Shown in pieces: positions 17,463 through 27,071 of a stretch of 64,000 nt of DNA. Source of the stretch: Bin87 sp965116565 (lineage in GTDB: Bacteria; Chloroflexota; Dehalococcoidia; Lucifugimonadales; UBA3495); assembly GCA_965116565.1 (NCBI GenBank), contig OZ220699.1, positions 1,302,001 to 1,366,000 on the forward strand, in the 5' to 3' direction. The notes beneath the pieces were generated by a model. That model did not search any database. It saw only the letters and a list, made by a program, of their open reading frames with translations, and had not been told where the DNA came from. The number at the start of each line of letters is the position of its first letter. Within the stretch, counting starts at the first letter, position 1. The position numbers and the translations under genes were made by a program.

Positions 17463-18148
17463 TCCGCGACCAGCGGATCAGGGCGGATGAGGCCACCATC
17501 GCCAGATCGCTGCGGGGCCACTGGCGGGAGGAGGACATCTTCGAGCTGACCCAGGCCCTGGAGTTGTACCGTTTCTATCACGACAAGATCGCCGAGCGTG
17601 ACCTGGAGATCGAGGCCCAATTGGAACGGTTCGATGACCGCAGCGACGGCGGGTCTCCAGGCGACCACGGTCGACCGCGCAGTCAGGGCAACGCCCCCCG
17701 CTTCGACGTCGGGACACACCTGTACCGGATGACTGGGGTAGATCTCACCCGCATCAACGGCATTGACGGTTTCACCGCCCGGAAGGTGATCAGCGAGATT
17801 GGCACCGACATGACGAAGTACCCCAGCGCCAACCGCGCCGCGGCGGCACTGCGTCTCGCCGCCCACTGGCTGCACCGCTCCGACAGCGCCTTGGGCACTT
17901 CCCTGCGGCGGAAGAAGGCCCAGTTGGGCGCGCCCAGGGCCATCACCGCCACGGCCCACAAACTGGTCAGACTCATCTATTCCATGCTGCGCTACGGCGA
18001 AGAGTACATTGATGCCGGTGCCGAGTATTACGAGCGTCAGTACCAGCAGCGGGCGTTACGCGCTGCCCATCGTCGAGCAGCACAACTGGGCTGCCGGTTG
18101 GTGCCCATGTCCGATGCTCCGGAACATGCCGCGCCAATTGCCGCGTGA
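17463..18148 (+). pseudogene. IS110-family transposase fragment
   Basis: One open frame starting mid-protein reads LRDQRIRADEATIARSLRG, HWREEDIFELTQALELY and then the transposase_20 core LTRINGIDGFTARKVISEIG, with the C-terminal HKLVRLIYSMLRYGEEYID. The RuvC-like N-terminal DEDD domain is missing, and the expected segment between AAALRLA and the terminal block is compressed. It is fused directly to the DDE-transposase relic at ~17460, so one element inserted into or recombined with another. Non-functional. Confidence 0.75.
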
Positions 18149-18177
18149 CGTACTCAGTTACTCGGGAGTCCAGTGTC

Positions 18178-18252
18178 GGACGACGACCGGGAAAACCCGT
18201 TCCCGATTTGCATACCCGGCTTATCGATTCCCTCGCCTATGCCGCTTGAACG
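18178..18252 (+). pseudogene. Gene-tail relic ending DLHTRLIDSLAYAA
   Basis: Reading the plus strand, PVPDLHTRLIDSLAYAA ends at TGA 18247-18249. A similar tail (LPVDLYHRMVHSLAHAA) occurs at ~37820-37870, and the DNA after both stops is also similar (a C/T-rich stretch ending CCAGCTT). These look like 3' ends of two copies of an unidentified gene left among transposon debris. Family not recognised. Confidence 0.3.
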
Positions 18253-18265
18253 TGCTGAGTCCAGC

Positions 18266-19366
18266 TTAGAAGTCGGGTTGGGGTGGGGCTCCCCAGCCCT
18301 GGGGGATGTTGACCAAGTTTGGCTCCAGGTCCTGGACTGAGGTCTGGCCACAGTAGGCCATGGCCCGGTCGACTTCTTCCCGGAGCAGTTCCAGCACGCC
18401 GTGAACGCCCTCAGCCCCGTCGACGGCCAGCCCCCAGAAGAGGGGACGCCCGATGCCAACGGCCCTGGCTCCCAGGGCCAGCGCCTTGACGACATCGCTG
18501 CCCCGGCGGACGCCGGAATCGACGTAGACTTCACAGTTGCCCTTGACCGCATCTACGACTTCGGGCAGCATCTCGATTGCGCCCATGGTCATGTCCAGTT
18601 GACGCCCGCCGTGAGTCGATACCAGGATGCCGTCGACCCCGCTCTCGGCGGCGATGTGGGCGTCCTCGGCGGTGCGGATGCCCTTGAGCACCAGGGGCAG
18701 GCCGGTGAGGTTGCGGAGCCAATCAAGCTCGTGCCAGGTCAGAGGAACCGTTCGGTTGACGTTCCAGCCGACGGACTCGTCCGTTCCGCGCAGCACGTTC
18801 TCCGGCTCGTTGACGCCCCGGAAGTTGCCCTGCTCGAAGTTCCGGTTGTACCGGTTGCGCAGGTCCCGCTCCTTGGGGCTGGGAGTGGGAGTGTCCACCG
18901 TCAGGGTGATGGCCTTGAACCCGGCCTCTTCGGCGCGACGGACCAGCATCTCGGTGAGATGGTAGCCCCGGTGGTAGAGCTGGAAGAAGAGGGGGCTGGT
19001 GGCTTCTTCAGCGACCTCTTCCATGCTGCAGTTGGAACCGGTGCTGAGCATCATCAGGGTGTTGGACATGCTCGCGCCGCGTGCGGTGGCCACCTCTCCC
19101 TCGGGATGGGCCCGGTGGTGGGAACCGGCGGGGCAGACGAACACGGGCATGCTGAGTTCATTCCCCAGCATGGTGGTCGAAAGGTCCCGCTCGCCGATAT
19201 CGCGGAGGAATCTGGGGCGCAGAGTCAGTTCCTCGAAGGCGGTGCGGTTGCGCCGGGTGGTGAACATGTCCATAGCGCCGGCGTCGATGGTGTCCCAATC
19301 GTCGTGGGGCAGCGCCAGCCTGGCACGTTCCTCGTAGTCGTAGAGGTTGATGGGGTCGAGTCGCAT
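18266..19366 (-). CDS. FMN-dependent alpha-hydroxy-acid dehydrogenase/oxidase
   Basis: 366 residues from ATG 19366, with GGGAGG upstream. Family marks: MPVFVCPAGSHHRAHPEGE, FFQLYHRG, AITLTVDTPTPSPKERDLRN, LVLKGI (the substrate/FMN lysine), the catalytic STHGGRQLD (His/Arg pair; the usual SNHGG has Thr for Asn) and the FMN phosphate site VYVDSGVRRGSDVVKALALG. Oxidises an L-2-hydroxy acid such as lactate, glycolate or mandelate. It is intact though surrounded by IS relics on both sides, so it may be cargo or an old resident. Confidence 0.85.
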   Translation of the reverse strand: MRLDPINLYDYEERARLALPHDDWDTIDAGAMDMFTTRRNRTAFEELTLRPRFLRDIGERDLSTTMLGNELSMPVFVCPAGSHHRAHPEGEVATARGASMSNTLMMLSTGSNCSMEEVAEEATSPLFFQLYHRGYHLTEMLVRRAEEAGFKAITLTVDTPTPSPKERDLRNRYNRNFEQGNFRGVNEPENVLRGTDESVGWNVNRTVPLTWHELDWLRNLTGLPLVLKGIRTAEDAHIAAESGVDGILVSTHGGRQLDMTMGAIEMLPEVVDAVKGNCEVYVDSGVRRGSDVVKALALGARAVGIGRPLFWGLAVDGAEGVHGVLELLREEVDRAMAYCGQTSVQDLEPNLVNIPQGWGAPPQPDF

Positions 19367-19559
19367 CTTGACCTCCCTTGGGAGACGGATTGCACGCGCC
19401 GCTACCAGCCCGGCATGGGGCGTGGAGCAGCGTGCTCGGTGGGTAGTGTTGACGGCGCCCACTTTACGGCCTGGAGCGGCTGCGGGCAAGTGCCGGGGAA
19501 TTGGCGAGAGTGTTGGCATGCCGCGCTCAAGCGGCTCTCGCCCCTCACGCGTACCCGGT

Positions 19560-20640
19560 TTGACCGTGAGGAGACATAAAGAGGCGTTGGGTCGGGACTG
19601 GCGACGCAGTGTTCGTATCCCAGGTGGAGGATGCCCGGCTTTCCTCGGGAACAGACTTGACGGCGGAATGTTGGTGACACCCGCAGCCCCGCCAATACCA
19701 GCAGGCGGCAGGCCAGCAACAAACCCACCAGTACCGTTGCAGTCGGTCGGTGGTGGGCACCGTGCTCCGATCCAGCCTGAAGCGTTGCTTGCGCTCCCCG
19801 TGTCGCAGCACGGGGCAGTCTCTTGATATGGTGTTCCGGCTGCATCCGCTTCCGATACATGCGCACCGCACGACCGGGGTCGGCGAGTGAAGTCGCCAGG
19901 TACCAGGGCTCGCGATGGCCTTGAGCCCAATACAGGATCAGATTGATGATCATGGCGCCATCGGACCGGTACCGGGTTTGTGGCCGGAGCAGGGTGCGGC
20001 CCTTGCGCAGAGGATAGTCCCGCAATCGGCCACGATAGTCGACGCTTTGTACGATCACGTCGCGCCTGGGGCGGATCGCGTAGTCCACGGGGTAGCCGGT
20101 GTGGCGAGGCATCTGCTGCACGAAACGGATCAGGCTGGCCCGCCCGCAGCCCCGGTCCGTCAGAAGAAGGGCTCGGATGATTTGGGGCAGATGGTAAAGC
20201 AGTCGGCGCAGGAAGAACTCCTCCGCTCGGCTCTGGGCCGGGTCCAACTCGTCGGGCCTGGACACCCAACTGAGCAGAGGCAGACCCCGCTGGCGGTTAC
20301 AGACTGCGGCAAATAGACCGTTGCGTCCCTGACCCGGATCCGACCAGTCGATCATGATCGGCGCCAGCCCACGCAGCCGAGCCCCTCGGCAGATGGCCCC
20401 CAACAGCGCCGTCTGCACCGCCATGGTGTCAAAACCGTTGTTGGACAGGAACCGGAACAGTCGCTTTCTCCGCTGATGGTGTCAATAGGGCAACTGAACG
20501 TACCAAGCCCGTGCCAATACGGAGATGGACAGAGCGCGCCGATCCAGGACGGCAGCGGTGAGCAGGGCCGGATTGGCGCCGCGCGTGGCCGGGAGCTGAG
20601 GCGATGCCTCCTGGAGAAAAATGGCGATGAGGTGACATCA
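19560..20640 (-). pseudogene. IS4-family transposase relic
   Basis: On the minus strand the fragments RKRLFRFLSNNGFDTMAVQT, APIMIDWSDPGQGRNGLFAA (first Asp), ALLLTDRGCGRASLIRFVQQ (second Asp), NLILYWAQGHREPWYLATSL and YRKRMQPEHHIK (Glu region) are in one frame. The next block, RHGERKQRFRLDRS, is in another frame, and LVGLLLACRLLVLAGLRVS returns to the first. Two frameshifts and a degraded N-terminus mark it as dead. Third IS family in this 3.6-kb interval. Confidence 0.7.
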
Positions 20641-20789
20641 TGACATGGTCGGCCTCCTCGGGCAGCAACGGTGCTTGGTAACCCGTTCCTCACCCGGAGA
20701 CGCGGATCTTTTTCAACCCATCAACCCAAAATCGGTGCGGGTGAGCGCCAGACGTCTCACGCCGTGCACACCGGGGGAAATGGCCATGG

Positions 20790-20987
20790 TTACGGGGCCG
20801 GAAGATCCCAACGCAGCAGTGGATAGTATTGGTCGTTCCCGGCCCGGGGGAGCAGTCTGAGGACGATGGTGTTGGGGAGGGGGACATCGCCTTCCCGGCG
20901 GGTGTCGTCGAGGTAGCGGCGGAGACTGGCGAAGGTGGTGAGACGGAAGCCGGCTTTGACGACGCGTTGGATGACATCGGCGGAGTT
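20790..20987 (-). pseudogene. C-terminal relic of an unidentified small protein
   Basis: A 66-codon open stretch without a start codon ends at TAA (20792-20790) and reads VIQRVVKAGFRLTTFASLRR, YLDDTRREGDVPLPNTIVL and ends YYPLLRWDLPAP. The codon pattern (C-ending) matches genuine genes here. A TGA lies three codons before its first residue. I do not recognise the family; it looks like a broken gene rather than a chance frame. Confidence 0.35.
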
Positions 20988-21768
20988 GGGAGAGGGTCAT
21001 GGGAGTACGTCGGCGAGGGAGTACCCGGAGAGGGAGTTTGGCATGGATGGACAGGACCAGAAACTGGATGGGGATGGTGGGGCCCCGCATCAAGTACGGG
21101 GTGGCGTCATTTTTGGGAAATCCCGCTCGGATCCGCTCATTTCGTTTCATTCAAGTAGGGCAGGGAGTGGGTGGTGGGGATGCAATGGTGGTGGATTGGG
21201 CGGGTTTTGGGGGCGGTATTGGTGGTTTTGGCAAGGCAGTGAGAGGGTTTGGGAAAGACAGGCAAGGTCACTGGATGATTCAAACACCAGGCGATGGCTC
21301 CAATCCTGACGTGTCTTGCACTGCGGCTCGCTCGTTCTTCGGCAGGCTCAGGATGAGCGGGCTACGGGAAGCGACTGCGACAATGGCAAGGCACCCTGGA
21401 GGGACCGGGATGGTGGTTCGGATTTGGGGCATCACGTAGTTCGATGGTACGGAGTTCCATGGTAATGATGGGCAGCGGTCAGGGGCAAGGGAGCAGTGTC
21501 GTCATGCGTACCCGGTTGGTGGCGGAGTTATACCAGAGCGATTCCCGTAGATCGTCGCTGCCACGCAAGCAGGAGCCCAGCCACCCAAAGGACTGGGGAA
21601 TAGCGGGAGTGTCTGGTGCATTGGGTTACCGGATTCCGGCTCCGGATCGAGTACGGGGTGACGTTCTTTTTACGGAGCGTCGTTCTTTCGCCGGAATGGC
21701 AGCAGCCACAACCGGACCACGCCGATCACGCGAGACGAAAATGGGTACGCGGGAGACGCCAGACGGTG
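20988..21768. other. Gene-free stretch upstream of the 16S promoter
   Basis: About 780 bp without a convincing gene. It is G-rich on the plus strand, carries one copy of palindromic repeat family A (21326-21362) and a tract near 21600-21665 (GGATTCCGGCTC, GAGTACGGGGTGACG) of the kind seen in dispersed intergenic repeats. No tRNA or other RNA gene was recognised. Confidence 0.5.
21326..21362. repeat. Palindromic repeat family A, copy 1
   Basis: Contains GCTCGTTCTTCGGCAGGCTC and AGGATGAGCGGGC, an imperfect inverted repeat pairing CGCTC with GAGCG. It is the reverse complement of the copies at 36841-36876 and 56380-56416. All three are intergenic. Confidence 0.6.
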
Positions 21769-21797
21769 TTGACATTGACCAATCAATGGAGTAGAGT
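21769..21797 (+). promoter_or_regulatory. 16S rRNA promoter (sigma70/SigA type)
   Basis: Perfect -35 TTGACA at 21769-21774, 17-bp spacer, -10 TAGAGT at 21792-21797 (4 of 6). Predicted start near 21804, about 80 bp before the mature 16S 5' end. It is the best promoter match seen in the window and points at the rRNA gene. Confidence 0.65.
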
Positions 21798-21843
21798 AGT
21801 CAAACGCAATCGCCGTTGACGGCATTTCGCCTCCGGCGGCAGC

Positions 21844-21855
21844 AGGCACTTTAAC
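21844..21855 (+). promoter_or_regulatory. boxA-like antitermination element
   Basis: GGCACTTTAACA resembles the rRNA boxA (TGCTCTTTAACA) recognised by NusB/NusE. It sits between the promoter and the processing stem, the expected place in an rRNA leader. Confidence 0.4.
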
Positions 21856-21857
21856 AG

Positions 21858-21879
21858 CTGAATAGTGAAAGGAAGTAAG
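21858..21879 (+). other. Left arm of the 16S rRNA processing stem
   Basis: CTGAATAGTGAAAGGAAG (21858-21875) is complementary to CTTCCTTTCACTAATCAG at 23588-23605 with one mismatch in 18, and pairing continues weakly on both sides. It would bring both ends of the 16S precursor together for RNase III cleavage. Confidence 0.7.
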
Positions 21880-21884
21880 GTTCT

Positions 21885-23397
<1,513 letters not shown>

Positions 23398-23587
23398 ACA
23401 GGGAGACCTAATGTCGACGATCACTCCATGAGTGCGAATCGGCACACTCCCAGGTCAATCAGCGGATGTTCCTGTTCAATGGCTCATCTGGTCGAGGCCA
23501 TCTGGCTTCCCGGAGTCAAGGAGCAGGTTCCCTGAGAAAATCCGCTGCATCCGACGCAATCGTCGGAAATATTCGCAAACTTTCTTG
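23398..23587. other. 16S rRNA 3' trailer, no gene
   Basis: About 190 bp between the mature 3' end and the processing stem. I see no tRNA-like cloverleaf or 23S start. It is part of the precursor transcript. Confidence 0.5.
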
Positions 23588-23605
23588 CTTCCTTTCACTA
23601 ATCAG
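23588..23605 (+). other. Right arm of the 16S rRNA processing stem
   Basis: CTTCCTTTCACTAATCAG pairs with 21858-21875 (17 of 18 bases). Its position just before the terminator shows that the 16S RNA is released from a monocistronic precursor. Confidence 0.7.
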
Positions 23606-23628
23606 CCGGTAAAGCGCTAAAGAACAAT

Positions 23629-23660
23629 CCGGGCTCAACATAAGAGCCCGGTTTCCTTTT
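23629..23660 (+). terminator. Rho-independent terminator of the 16S rRNA unit
   Basis: Perfect 8-bp stem CCGGGCTC / GAGCCCGG with a 7-base loop, followed by TTTCCTTTT. It ends the rRNA transcript 50 bp before thiL. Confidence 0.85.
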
Positions 23661-23710
23661 GTATCTGGGCGCCTTGCTCTCGGCAGAATCTCCATCTGGC
23701 AACCTCCAAT

Positions 23711-24727
23711 ATGCGAGTCTCAGATATCGGCGAATTTGGCTTGATTGAATTGGTCCGGCAATGGACCATGGCCGGCGACGCCGGCGCCGATTCCCTCGCC
23801 ACCGACCGGTACCGTATTTCAGTTCCCAACGGCGATGATGCGGCCGCGGTCACCTTCTCGCGCGGCCCGATCACCGAGCTGTACACCACCGACACCATGG
23901 TGGAGGGCGTGCATTTCACGGCCACCACCACCCCCTGGCGCGATTTGGGTTGGAAAGCCATCGCCTCCAACATCAGCGATGTCGCTGCCATGGGCGGAGA
24001 CCCGGCAACAGCGCTCATCACCCTCGGGTTGACGCCGGAAACCCTCGTCGCAGACATCAGGGAACTCTACACCGGTATGATCGAGATCTGCGACGCGTAT
24101 GGCGCCTGCATCATCGGCGGGGATATGGTGCGCTCCCCGGTGGCTTTCATTACCGTCGCGTTGACCGGGTTGGCATCAGCTTCACCCATGGTCCGAACCA
24201 CTGCCGCTCCAGGGCATCTGGTCGCCGTTTCCGGTCCGGTGGGAGGCTCGGCAGGCGGTTTGCGACAACTCCTTGCGGAACGCTCCGTCGAGACCTCCGG
24301 CACATCTGACCTGGCGACCCAACACCGGCGCCCCTTTCCCCACGTGGCTGCCGGGAAAAGGTTGGTTTCTGCCGGGGTGGGTTGCGCGATGGACGTCAGC
24401 GACGGGTTGGCCGACGACCTGGGCAAACTCTGCACTGCCAGCGGCGTCGCGGCCACGATATACGCCGACCGAGTGCCGACTCCGCCTGAACTGAAAGATG
24501 CGTTCCCCGGCGACTGGCTGGATCTTGCTCTCTATGGTGGCGAAGACTACGTGCTATTGTTCACGGCGCCTGACTATATAATGGATGCCGCCATCACACT
24601 ACTGACTGAAGGAGCGGCCGTTATCGGCGAGATCACAGACGGCGATCCCGGCGCCGTGACCATCGTGGATGCCTCGGGCAGGGCCATGGGCCGGAACGCT
24701 TCGGGATGGGACCATTTCGCTGACTGA
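23711..24727 (+). CDS. thiL: Thiamine-monophosphate kinase
   Basis: 338 residues. Phosphorylates thiamine phosphate to thiamine diphosphate. Family motifs: N-terminal GEFGLIELVRQW, NGDDAAAVTFSRG, TTDTMVEGVHFT (the metal/ATP region), SNISDVAAMGGDPATALITLG, CIIGGDMVRSPVAFITVALT and the C-terminal DVSDGLADDLGKLC and ALYGGEDYVLLFTAP. Only 50 bp after the 16S terminator, followed by tsaE with a 6-bp gap; start of a thiL-tsaE-tsaB-ndk operon. No SD is obvious, so translation could be leaderless or weak. Confidence 0.93.
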   Translation: MRVSDIGEFGLIELVRQWTMAGDAGADSLATDRYRISVPNGDDAAAVTFSRGPITELYTTDTMVEGVHFTATTTPWRDLGWKAIASNISDVAAMGGDPATALITLGLTPETLVADIRELYTGMIEICDAYGACIIGGDMVRSPVAFITVALTGLASASPMVRTTAAPGHLVAVSGPVGGSAGGLRQLLAERSVETSGTSDLATQHRRPFPHVAAGKRLVSAGVGCAMDVSDGLADDLGKLCTASGVAATIYADRVPTPPELKDAFPGDWLDLALYGGEDYVLLFTAPDYIMDAAITLLTEGAAVIGEITDGDPGAVTIVDASGRAMGRNASGWDHFAD

Positions 24728-24733
24728 CCCAAT

Positions 24734-25270
24734 ATGGCGAACGAACTGATCATCCACACCGACACCGCAGAGGAAACCCGGCGGATCGGCGAAGTCATCG
24801 GAGAATCCGCCGCTCCGGGGGACGTCTATCTGCTGACCGGGCCCTTGGGCGCCGGCAAGACGTGCCTCACCCAGGGTATCGCCCGAGGGTTGGGCGTGGA
24901 CGGGCACGCGCGCAGTCCGACATTTGTGCTCATCACCCGGTACCGGGGTCGCCTCACCCTCCATCACGCCGACCTGTACCGCATCGACCATCCGGCGGAA
25001 GCCTGGGATCTGGGATTGGATGACATCATGTCTGCGGGCGAGGACATCCTGATCGTTGAATGGGCAGACCGTGCCGAGGAGATTTTCCCTGAAGAGGCTT
25101 TGTGGATTGACCTGAATTATGCCGTCGATGAGTTTCCGGCCGCCTGCGATGTGCTCCCCGACGAGGACGGCAGTGTCCCCTCGCGACACAGCATCACCAT
25201 CGAGGATGCTCCGGAACGATTCTCCAGGCTATTGGACAAACTGCGGCCAACCGTGACGGGAACTGCGTGA
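24734..25270 (+). CDS. tsaE: tRNA threonylcarbamoyladenosine biosynthesis ATPase TsaE
   Basis: 178 residues. P-loop LTGPLGAGKTCLTQGIARGLG, threonine in ARSPTFVLITRY, HHADLYRID, and VEWADRAEEIFPEEALWIDL are the TsaE signature. TsaE drives the TsaBDE complex that places the t6A modification on ANN-decoding tRNAs. The C-terminal ~40 residues extend beyond typical TsaE length. Its stop overlaps the tsaB start by one base, so the two are coupled. Confidence 0.92.
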   Translation: MANELIIHTDTAEETRRIGEVIGESAAPGDVYLLTGPLGAGKTCLTQGIARGLGVDGHARSPTFVLITRYRGRLTLHHADLYRIDHPAEAWDLGLDDIMSAGEDILIVEWADRAEEIFPEEALWIDLNYAVDEFPAACDVLPDEDGSVPSRHSITIEDAPERFSRLLDKLRPTVTGTA

Positions 25271-26007
25271 TGCTGTTGTCAATCGACACCTCCTCACGAC
25301 ATGGTGGAGTGGCCTTGGCGGATGCCGATGGAAACGTGATCGAAGCCCGGCTTTGGCGTTCGACTGCAAACCACACCGCTCAACTCATGCCCGCCGTCGC
25401 CGAATTGCTGTCGGCCCAGCAGATCAGGGCCGCTGATCTGTCAGCAGTGGCGGTGGCCCTCGGACCAGGACCCTTTAGCGCTCTACGCGTCGGTGTCAGC
25501 GCGGCCAAGGGCCTGGCGATAGCGGCAGGATTTCCCATAATCGGCGTTGACACCCTGGCTCTCGAGGCTCAAGCACACCTGGCTGCGGACACCATTGTGG
25601 TGTCGTGGCTTGATGCCGGTCGCAACGAAGTCGCCGCGGGCTGGTTTGGCCTGGCCGGGGACAGGGTGCGAGATGACGCCATCGCCGCGCCGGATTCCAT
25701 GCTGTGCGACGAGGCGACCCTGCCCGGATCTGCGCTGATCTATTGCGGAGAGGCAGCCCACGCCCGTCGCGAAACAATCGGCGACATCAAAAGCGAGGAT
25801 GATCGTTCGCGACCCGCCGTGGTAGCGCCCTGGACCCCGGCCAACCGCTTGTGGGCTTTGGCTTCCATGGGCACGCAGCGGCTCCAACGCAACGACACCG
25901 ACGACCTCGCTGCGCTGCAACCCTACTACTTGCGTATGCCCACTATCGGAGTCGCCAAGCGGCGGGATCGCGTCCGCCAAGGGCGGCCTGGGGCATCCCA
26001 GACATAA
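25270..26007 (+). CDS. tsaB: tRNA threonylcarbamoyladenosine complex subunit TsaB
   Basis: 245 residues from ATG 25270 (a GTG one codon earlier is possible). LLSIDTSSRHGGVALADADG is the first phosphate motif of the ASKHA fold, followed by LSAVAVALGPGPFSALRVGV and KGLAIAAGFPIIGVDTLAL, characteristic of TsaB/YeaZ. Scaffold partner of TsaD in t6A synthesis. TsaD itself is not in the window. The C-terminal half is more variable, as usual. Confidence 0.9.
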   Translation: MLLSIDTSSRHGGVALADADGNVIEARLWRSTANHTAQLMPAVAELLSAQQIRAADLSAVAVALGPGPFSALRVGVSAAKGLAIAAGFPIIGVDTLALEAQAHLAADTIVVSWLDAGRNEVAAGWFGLAGDRVRDDAIAAPDSMLCDEATLPGSALIYCGEAAHARRETIGDIKSEDDRSRPAVVAPWTPANRLWALASMGTQRLQRNDTDDLAALQPYYLRMPTIGVAKRRDRVRQGRPGASQT

Positions 26008-26030
26008 AACCATCAGGAGAAAATCGATTA

Positions 26031-26483
26031 ATGGAACGCACCTTTGTCGCCATCAAACCCGACGGAGTCCAACGTGGGCTGGTTGGAGATGTCATATCCC
26101 GGTTGGAGCGTCGTGGCCTGAAGTTGGTCGCGATGCGTCTGATGCAGGTGGACGAGGACCTGGCCCACGAGCACTATGGCGAGCACGTCAACCGTCCCTT
26201 CTTTCCATCCCTGGTGTCGTTCATCACTTCCGGCCCCATCGTGGCGATGATCTGGGAGGCCAACAACGCAGTGGCGCTGGCCCGCCAAACCATGGGCGCC
26301 ACCAACCCCGGCGAAGCGGCGCCCGGCACCATTCGGGGTGACTTCGGCGTCGACATCGGCCGAAACATAGTTCACGGTTCAGACAGCCCGGAGTCCGCTG
26401 AACGCGAGATCGGCCTGTTTTTCGGTCAGAACGGGGCGCTCGATTACGCTCGCAGCGCCGACCCGTGGATTATAGAATCCTGA
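26031..26483 (+). CDS. ndk: Nucleoside diphosphate kinase
   Basis: 150 residues from ATG 26031, preceded by AGGAGA. Starts MERTFVAIKPDGVQRGLVGD; the phospho-histidine is H115 in GRNIVHGSDSPESAEREI, and the tail YARSADPWIIES is intact. Transfers gamma-phosphate between NTPs and NDPs. Its 3' end overlaps the 3' end of the convergent rsfS gene by 14 bp, so read-through could produce antisense RNA. Confidence 0.96.
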   Translation: MERTFVAIKPDGVQRGLVGDVISRLERRGLKLVAMRLMQVDEDLAHEHYGEHVNRPFFPSLVSFITSGPIVAMIWEANNAVALARQTMGATNPGEAAPGTIRGDFGVDIGRNIVHGSDSPESAEREIGLFFGQNGALDYARSADPWIIES

Positions 26484-26832
26484 CCACCTGGGGCGCTCGG
26501 CTCCACAGCCTCTCCAGCCCAAAGAATTGGCGTTCCTCCGGGCCGAATACGTGGATGATCACGTCCGCAAAGTCGAGCAGCACCCACCCCGACGCCGGCG
26601 TGCCTTCCCGGTGGTGGCGGGCGACCCCGGCTTCTTTCATGGCGTTGGTGAAGTCCTCTTCCAGCGCCTCGATCTGGCGCACCGAGTCGGCCGTCATCAC
26701 CACAAAATAGTCCGCGAATACGCCCAGTTCGCGGAGGTCCATCATGACGATGTCGGTGGCCAGTTTTTCGGCGGCCAAATCAACGGCCAACCTGGCTACT
26801 TCGGTGGGAGTCAGGGTTTCAGTGGCTGTCAT
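26470..26832 (-). CDS. rsfS: Ribosomal silencing factor RsfS
   Basis: 120 residues from ATG 26832 (an in-frame TTG lies three codons earlier). Signature of the RsfS/Iojap family: KLATDIVMMDLRELGVFADY, FVVMTADSVRQIEALEEDFT, HREGTPASGWVLLDFADVII and HVFGPEERQFFGLERLWSRA. Binds uL14 on the 50S subunit and blocks subunit joining in nutrient limitation. Here it stands alone, divergent from the gltB region and convergent with ndk. Confidence 0.93.
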   Translation of the reverse strand: MTATETLTPTEVARLAVDLAAEKLATDIVMMDLRELGVFADYFVVMTADSVRQIEALEEDFTNAMKEAGVARHHREGTPASGWVLLDFADVIIHVFGPEERQFFGLERLWSRAPQVVRIL

Positions 26833-26929
26833 ATACGTCAATAGCGTTCGCTGATAGCGTTCGTTGCGGGCCGGGCTTTTGCTCTGGTTTGAACCAGGTC
26901 ACGCGAGTATAGGTTGGCGATGGCCCACC

Positions 26930-26962
26930 TTGCAATCCCCGTCGTTTGTGATATATTACACA
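26930..26962 (+). promoter_or_regulatory. Candidate gltB promoter with palindromic -10 region
   Basis: TTGCAA (26930-26935), 16-bp spacer, TATATT (26952-26957). The -10 is embedded in TGTGATATATTACACA (26947-26962), an imperfect palindrome that could be an operator. The 95-bp leader after it contains the hairpin GGGTTTTTAACCC near 27009-27022. Confidence 0.4.
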
Positions 26963-27071
26963 AGTCAATTTTCCGGCGGTGCCGCTACGCCGCGCTGCCC
27001 CGGCATTAACGGGTTTTTAACCCCTTGGTCTGCGGGCGGTTTTTCTTTTATTCTGGATGCAGGGTACGGCT

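Noticed and set aside
23398..23628. tRNA or 23S start after the 16S gene
   Set aside because: I looked for a cloverleaf and a 23S 5' sequence and saw neither; the processing stem and terminator close the unit.
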